A stretch of 6,856 nt of DNA, taken from Patescibacteria group bacterium (GTDB lineage Bacteria > Patescibacteriota > Patescibacteriia > S139-126). The stretch spans positions 1 through 6,856 of the forward strand of contig WFTD01000122.1 in NCBI GenBank assembly GCA_015485755.1, given 5' to 3'. The position numbers and the translations under genes were made by a program. Below are positions 4,819 to 6,856 of the stretch, piece after piece (position 1 is the stretch's first letter; the number at the start of each line of letters is the position of its first letter). The notes under the pieces are model-generated. The model ran no database searches, had not been told where the DNA came from, and saw nothing but the letters and a program-made list of their open reading frames with translations.

Positions 4819-6696
4819 ATGTTTAATTTAGAATTTGTTATTCCGGCATTGTTGCTTGGTGTAATTGGCGGATTTAATTTTAATTTCTCCCAGCTGCGGG
4901 ATAATTTGGGAAAATATCTCGGAGTATGGGCTATCCAGGCGTTCATAGCAACTATCATAACCGGTTTCATTTTCTGGCAGTTTAGGCCAGCAATTGTGGC
5001 GCCTTATGAGAGTATTTTCTGGTTCATTTGGATTTATTGGATTGTTAATCTTTTTTTGCTCTCATTGGTTACAGAGAAGTTTCAAAAGGGGTGGCTTATC
5101 TGGTTAGTTTTCACTTTTATTTTTATGGGTGTTGGTTGCTCGGGCTGTGCTGTTTTTCGCTATAGCGATTACCGTAATCTGATAGGTCAGGTAAAAGAAG
5201 GTAATTGGGCTGATGATATACCGCCGGTGGATGAGGCGCACATGAGAGTTGTGAGCCAAGAGCAGGCCCAGTATTTAGCAGATAAAGTACTGGGTGAGTC
5301 AGAGGAAGTGTTAGGGTCCCGCTATCAGGTGGGTAAAGTTGATGTATGCAATGTTAATGGAGAAATTGTTTGGGTGGCCCCGCTTGAGTTCCGTGGATTT
5401 TGGAAATGGAACCGTTTTAAAACTACACCGGGGTATGTATTGGTTAGTGCTGAAGACAATACCAGAAAACCTGTACTAGTTGACACTTTACAGATGAGGT
5501 ATTTGTCCAGTGCTTTTTGGGGTAATAATTTATTAAGGCACGTTTACACCCATGGTTACCAGGGCTATAAGTTGCGCGAGGTTTCTTTTGAATTAGATGA
5601 CAATTATAAGCCATACTTTACCATTTCTGCCACAGCTCCTACCATTGGGTTTAGCGGAGAAAAGACGCAGGGAGTTATTGTGGTTGATCCACAGAGTGGA
5701 AAAATAGATTGGTATGAAATTGGAAATGCGCCGGAGTGGGTAGATCGAGTGGTCCCTGAAGAGCTTGCGGAGTCCTATTTTACTGATTGGGGTAAATATG
5801 TAAAAGATTTTTGGAATACTATTTTTGCCGAGGAGGGTATAATAGTTCCAACTTCTTATGTTTATGGTCCTGACGTTTGGTTTGTGCCAGATAGGAATGG
5901 TAAAAATTATTGGTATACCGGTATGACTTCTTCGTCTTCCTCTGATCAGTCTTTGGTCGGGGTAATGATGATGGATACCAGAACCGGTAAAGCAAAGTAT
6001 TATCGGATTAGCGGCGCTAATGAAGAGGCAGTGATTGATGCTGTTACTCAGTCATTGGGGGCTGATGCTCAACGCTGGGAGCCGACTCAGCCCATACCTT
6101 ACCAAATTTATGGCGAGTTATCATTTGTGGTTCCGGTTGTAGGTAAGGATAAGCCAATTTTACAGAAGGTAGCTATTGTTAGAGCTTCCAATTTGAGCGT
6201 GGCACTGGGAGATGATAAAAAAAGCGCTTTGCGTCAATATCGGCGCATTTTATCTTCCAGTGGTAATGTTGTAGCCCCCACTTATCAGCGAGAGGTGAAA
6301 GAGATTAAAGGTAGAATTGTTCGTAAAGGGTGGGAAATGCAAGATCAGACAATGATATTTTATTTTTTACTTGATAGATCCCCAGATAAGTTGTTTGCCG
6401 TCACCACTACAACTAGCGCCGAAGTAGTGGTAGCTCAAGTTGGTGATCAGGTTGTAATGACTTTTATGGACACAGATGAAGAAGTTGTGCCGGTAAGTAG
6501 TTTTGATTTATTGGGAGTTGAGTTGAAGAAGTCAGAGATCCAGGCAGCTTATGAGGTTCAAGTTGAAAAAAGTGAAGGCAAGTTGCGAAAATTAGAAAAA
6601 GGAAAGAAAGCCAAGAAGGTCTTGGAAAATCTATCCCCGCAAGAGTTGCAAAGATTAATGGAAATTTACAAATCGCAAAAATCGCAAAAAAATTAG
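4819..6696 (+). CDS. Conserved-type membrane protein of unknown function, four TM segments plus large exported domain with PepSY-like repeats
   Basis: Function unknown. The 625 residues begin with four likely membrane segments (about 5-19, 35-53, 65-84 and 91-112); the last ends in GCSGC (Cys107, Cys110). A soluble part of about 450 residues rich in aromatic residues follows. It contains three similar beta-type units, YVLVSAEDNTRKPVLVD (206-222), GVIVVDPQSGKIDWYEI (285-301) and GVMMMDTRTGKAKYYRI (381-397). Their VxxxDxxTGKxxxYxI pattern resembles the strand pair of PepSY-type modules. Residues about 494-563 (GRIVRKGW to VPVSSFD) look like a small beta-barrel of OB type, and the tail 565-625 is charged and helical. 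Motifs such as WVAPLEFRGFWKW (185-197), GFSGEKTQGVIVVD (277-290) and APEWVDRV (304-311) recall large uncharacterised membrane proteins of Firmicutes; this is recollection only. Strong Shine-Dalgarno, own promoter and own terminator suggest a single-gene unit. Confidence 0.85.
   Translation: MFNLEFVIPALLLGVIGGFNFNFSQLRDNLGKYLGVWAIQAFIATIITGFIFWQFRPAIVAPYESIFWFIWIYWIVNLFLLSLVTEKFQKGWLIWLVFTFIFMGVGCSGCAVFRYSDYRNLIGQVKEGNWADDIPPVDEAHMRVVSQEQAQYLADKVLGESEEVLGSRYQVGKVDVCNVNGEIVWVAPLEFRGFWKWNRFKTTPGYVLVSAEDNTRKPVLVDTLQMRYLSSAFWGNNLLRHVYTHGYQGYKLREVSFELDDNYKPYFTISATAPTIGFSGEKTQGVIVVDPQSGKIDWYEIGNAPEWVDRVVPEELAESYFTDWGKYVKDFWNTIFAEEGIIVPTSYVYGPDVWFVPDRNGKNYWYTGMTSSSSSDQSLVGVMMMDTRTGKAKYYRISGANEEAVIDAVTQSLGADAQRWEPTQPIPYQIYGELSFVVPVVGKDKPILQKVAIVRASNLSVALGDDKKSALRQYRRILSSSGNVVAPTYQREVKEIKGRIVRKGWEMQDQTMIFYFLLDRSPDKLFAVTTTTSAEVVVAQVGDQVVMTFMDTDEEVVPVSSFDLLGVELKKSEIQAAYEVQVEKSEGKLRKLEKGKKAKKVLENLSPQELQRLMEIYKSQKSQKN
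6670..6687 (+). repeat. 9-bp tandem duplication at the 3' end of the membrane-protein gene
   Basis: AAATCGCAA occurs twice in direct succession (6670-6678 and 6679-6687), giving Lys-Ser-Gln repeated just before the final Lys-Asn. It keeps the frame and adds three residues to a charged tail. It is probably a minor slippage product. Confidence 0.7.
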
Positions 6697-6718
6697 TATT
6701 AATCTATCTTATATTTTC

Positions 6719-6742
6719 GGCGACCGTTGGGTCGCCTTTTTT
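6719..6742 (+). terminator. Intrinsic terminator of the membrane-protein gene
   Basis: A perfect 7-bp GC-rich stem GGCGACC (6719-6725) / GGTCGCC (6730-6736) with a GTTG loop is followed by six T (6737-6742). It begins 22 bases after the TAG stop at 6694-6696. It is a textbook Rho-independent terminator on the plus strand. Confidence 0.93.
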
Positions 6743-6750
6743 ATTTAGAT

Positions 6751-6790
6751 AAAATTATATAATTAATTATATAATTAATTATATAATTTT
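6751..6790. repeat. Perfect 40-bp A/T palindrome made of a repeated 12-mer
   Basis: Bases 6751-6790 read identically on both strands over all 40 positions and contain only A and T. Internally the 12-mer ATTATATAATTA occurs twice in full (from 6754 and 6766) and a third time in part (from 6778), flanked by AAA and TTT. It lies nine bases after the T-tract of the terminator. It could extrude as a cruciform or bind an AT-specific protein; no gene is present. Confidence 0.9.
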
Positions 6791-6809
6791 TTACTACCTT
6801 ATCAGGAAA

Positions 6810-6856
6810 CCCCACACGATTGAGCTTGGTGAATCACCAAGCGAATGAGTGTGGGG
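6810..6856. other. Two-stem hairpin with symmetric G.A internal loop, cut by the window end
   Basis: The outer stem CCCCACAC (6810-6817) / GTGTGGGG (6849-6856) and inner stem GCTTGGTG (6824-6831) / CACCAAGC (6835-6842) are each perfect over 8 bp. They are separated by a 6x6 internal loop, GATTGA opposite GAATGA, and capped by AAT. The loop can form tandem G.A/A.G pairs at both ends around a T.T mismatch and one T-A pair. It ends on the last base of the window, so its full extent is unknown. It may belong to a structured RNA, a mobile-element end or a dispersed palindromic repeat. No following T-run is visible. Confidence 0.75.

Noticed and set aside
4779..4970. 63-codon minus-strand frame at the start of the membrane-protein gene
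   Set aside because: It overlaps the Shine-Dalgarno site and first membrane segments of the plus-strand gene and has no own signals.
5125..5148. GCSGC as a lipoprotein signal
   Set aside because: A lipobox belongs at the end of an N-terminal signal peptide; this site follows three other membrane segments at residue 107.
6751..6790. A/T palindrome as a CRISPR array or a second terminator
   Set aside because: The repeats are contiguous with no spacers, and the stem has no G/C pairs, so neither a CRISPR array nor an effective terminator is supported.

Overview
The window is an AT-rich bacterial contig of about 6.9 kb carrying housekeeping genes plus one large membrane protein I cannot assign. 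Several features recall Candidate Phyla Radiation (Patescibacteria) genomes: the CTP synthase has a GTVGEYQ loop and a GKYF...TLSDSYISVIE segment, the acylphosphatase, bL9 and bL27 are compact and tightly packed, and most starts lack a Shine-Dalgarno sequence. TGA is used as a stop (end of the first gene), so the code is standard and the TGA-recoding CPR lineages are unlikely. This placement rests on remembered family patterns, not on a search.

Layout. Bases 1-26 are not genomic: they match the Illumina Nextera/Tn5 adapter, so the window starts at a contig end with unremoved adapter. The C-terminal half of a MurA-type enolpyruvyl transferase follows and ends in an AT-type hairpin terminator. 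A promoter embedded in that terminator starts a four-gene plus-strand cluster with overlaps or gaps of at most 16 bases: S41 C-terminal processing protease (PDZ domain, membrane anchor), acylphosphatase, ribosomal protein bL9 and CTP synthase (pyrG). Ribosomal protein bL27 (rpmA) lies convergent to pyrG, and the two share a long GC-rich hairpin terminator. Divergent from rpmA, behind back-to-back -35 elements that form a perfect inverted repeat, is a 625-residue protein with four membrane segments and a large exported domain. Its own intrinsic terminator follows.

The last 114 bases hold no gene but are highly structured: a perfect 40-bp A/T palindrome built from a repeated 12-mer, then a two-stem hairpin with a symmetric tandem-G.A internal loop that ends on the last base of the window.

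The genes serve envelope synthesis (MurA), extracytoplasmic proteolysis (S41 protease), ribosome structure (bL9, bL27) and pyrimidine nucleotide supply (PyrG). I see no defence system, CRISPR array, transposase or biosynthetic cluster. The least explained parts are the 625-residue membrane protein and the structured DNA after it.
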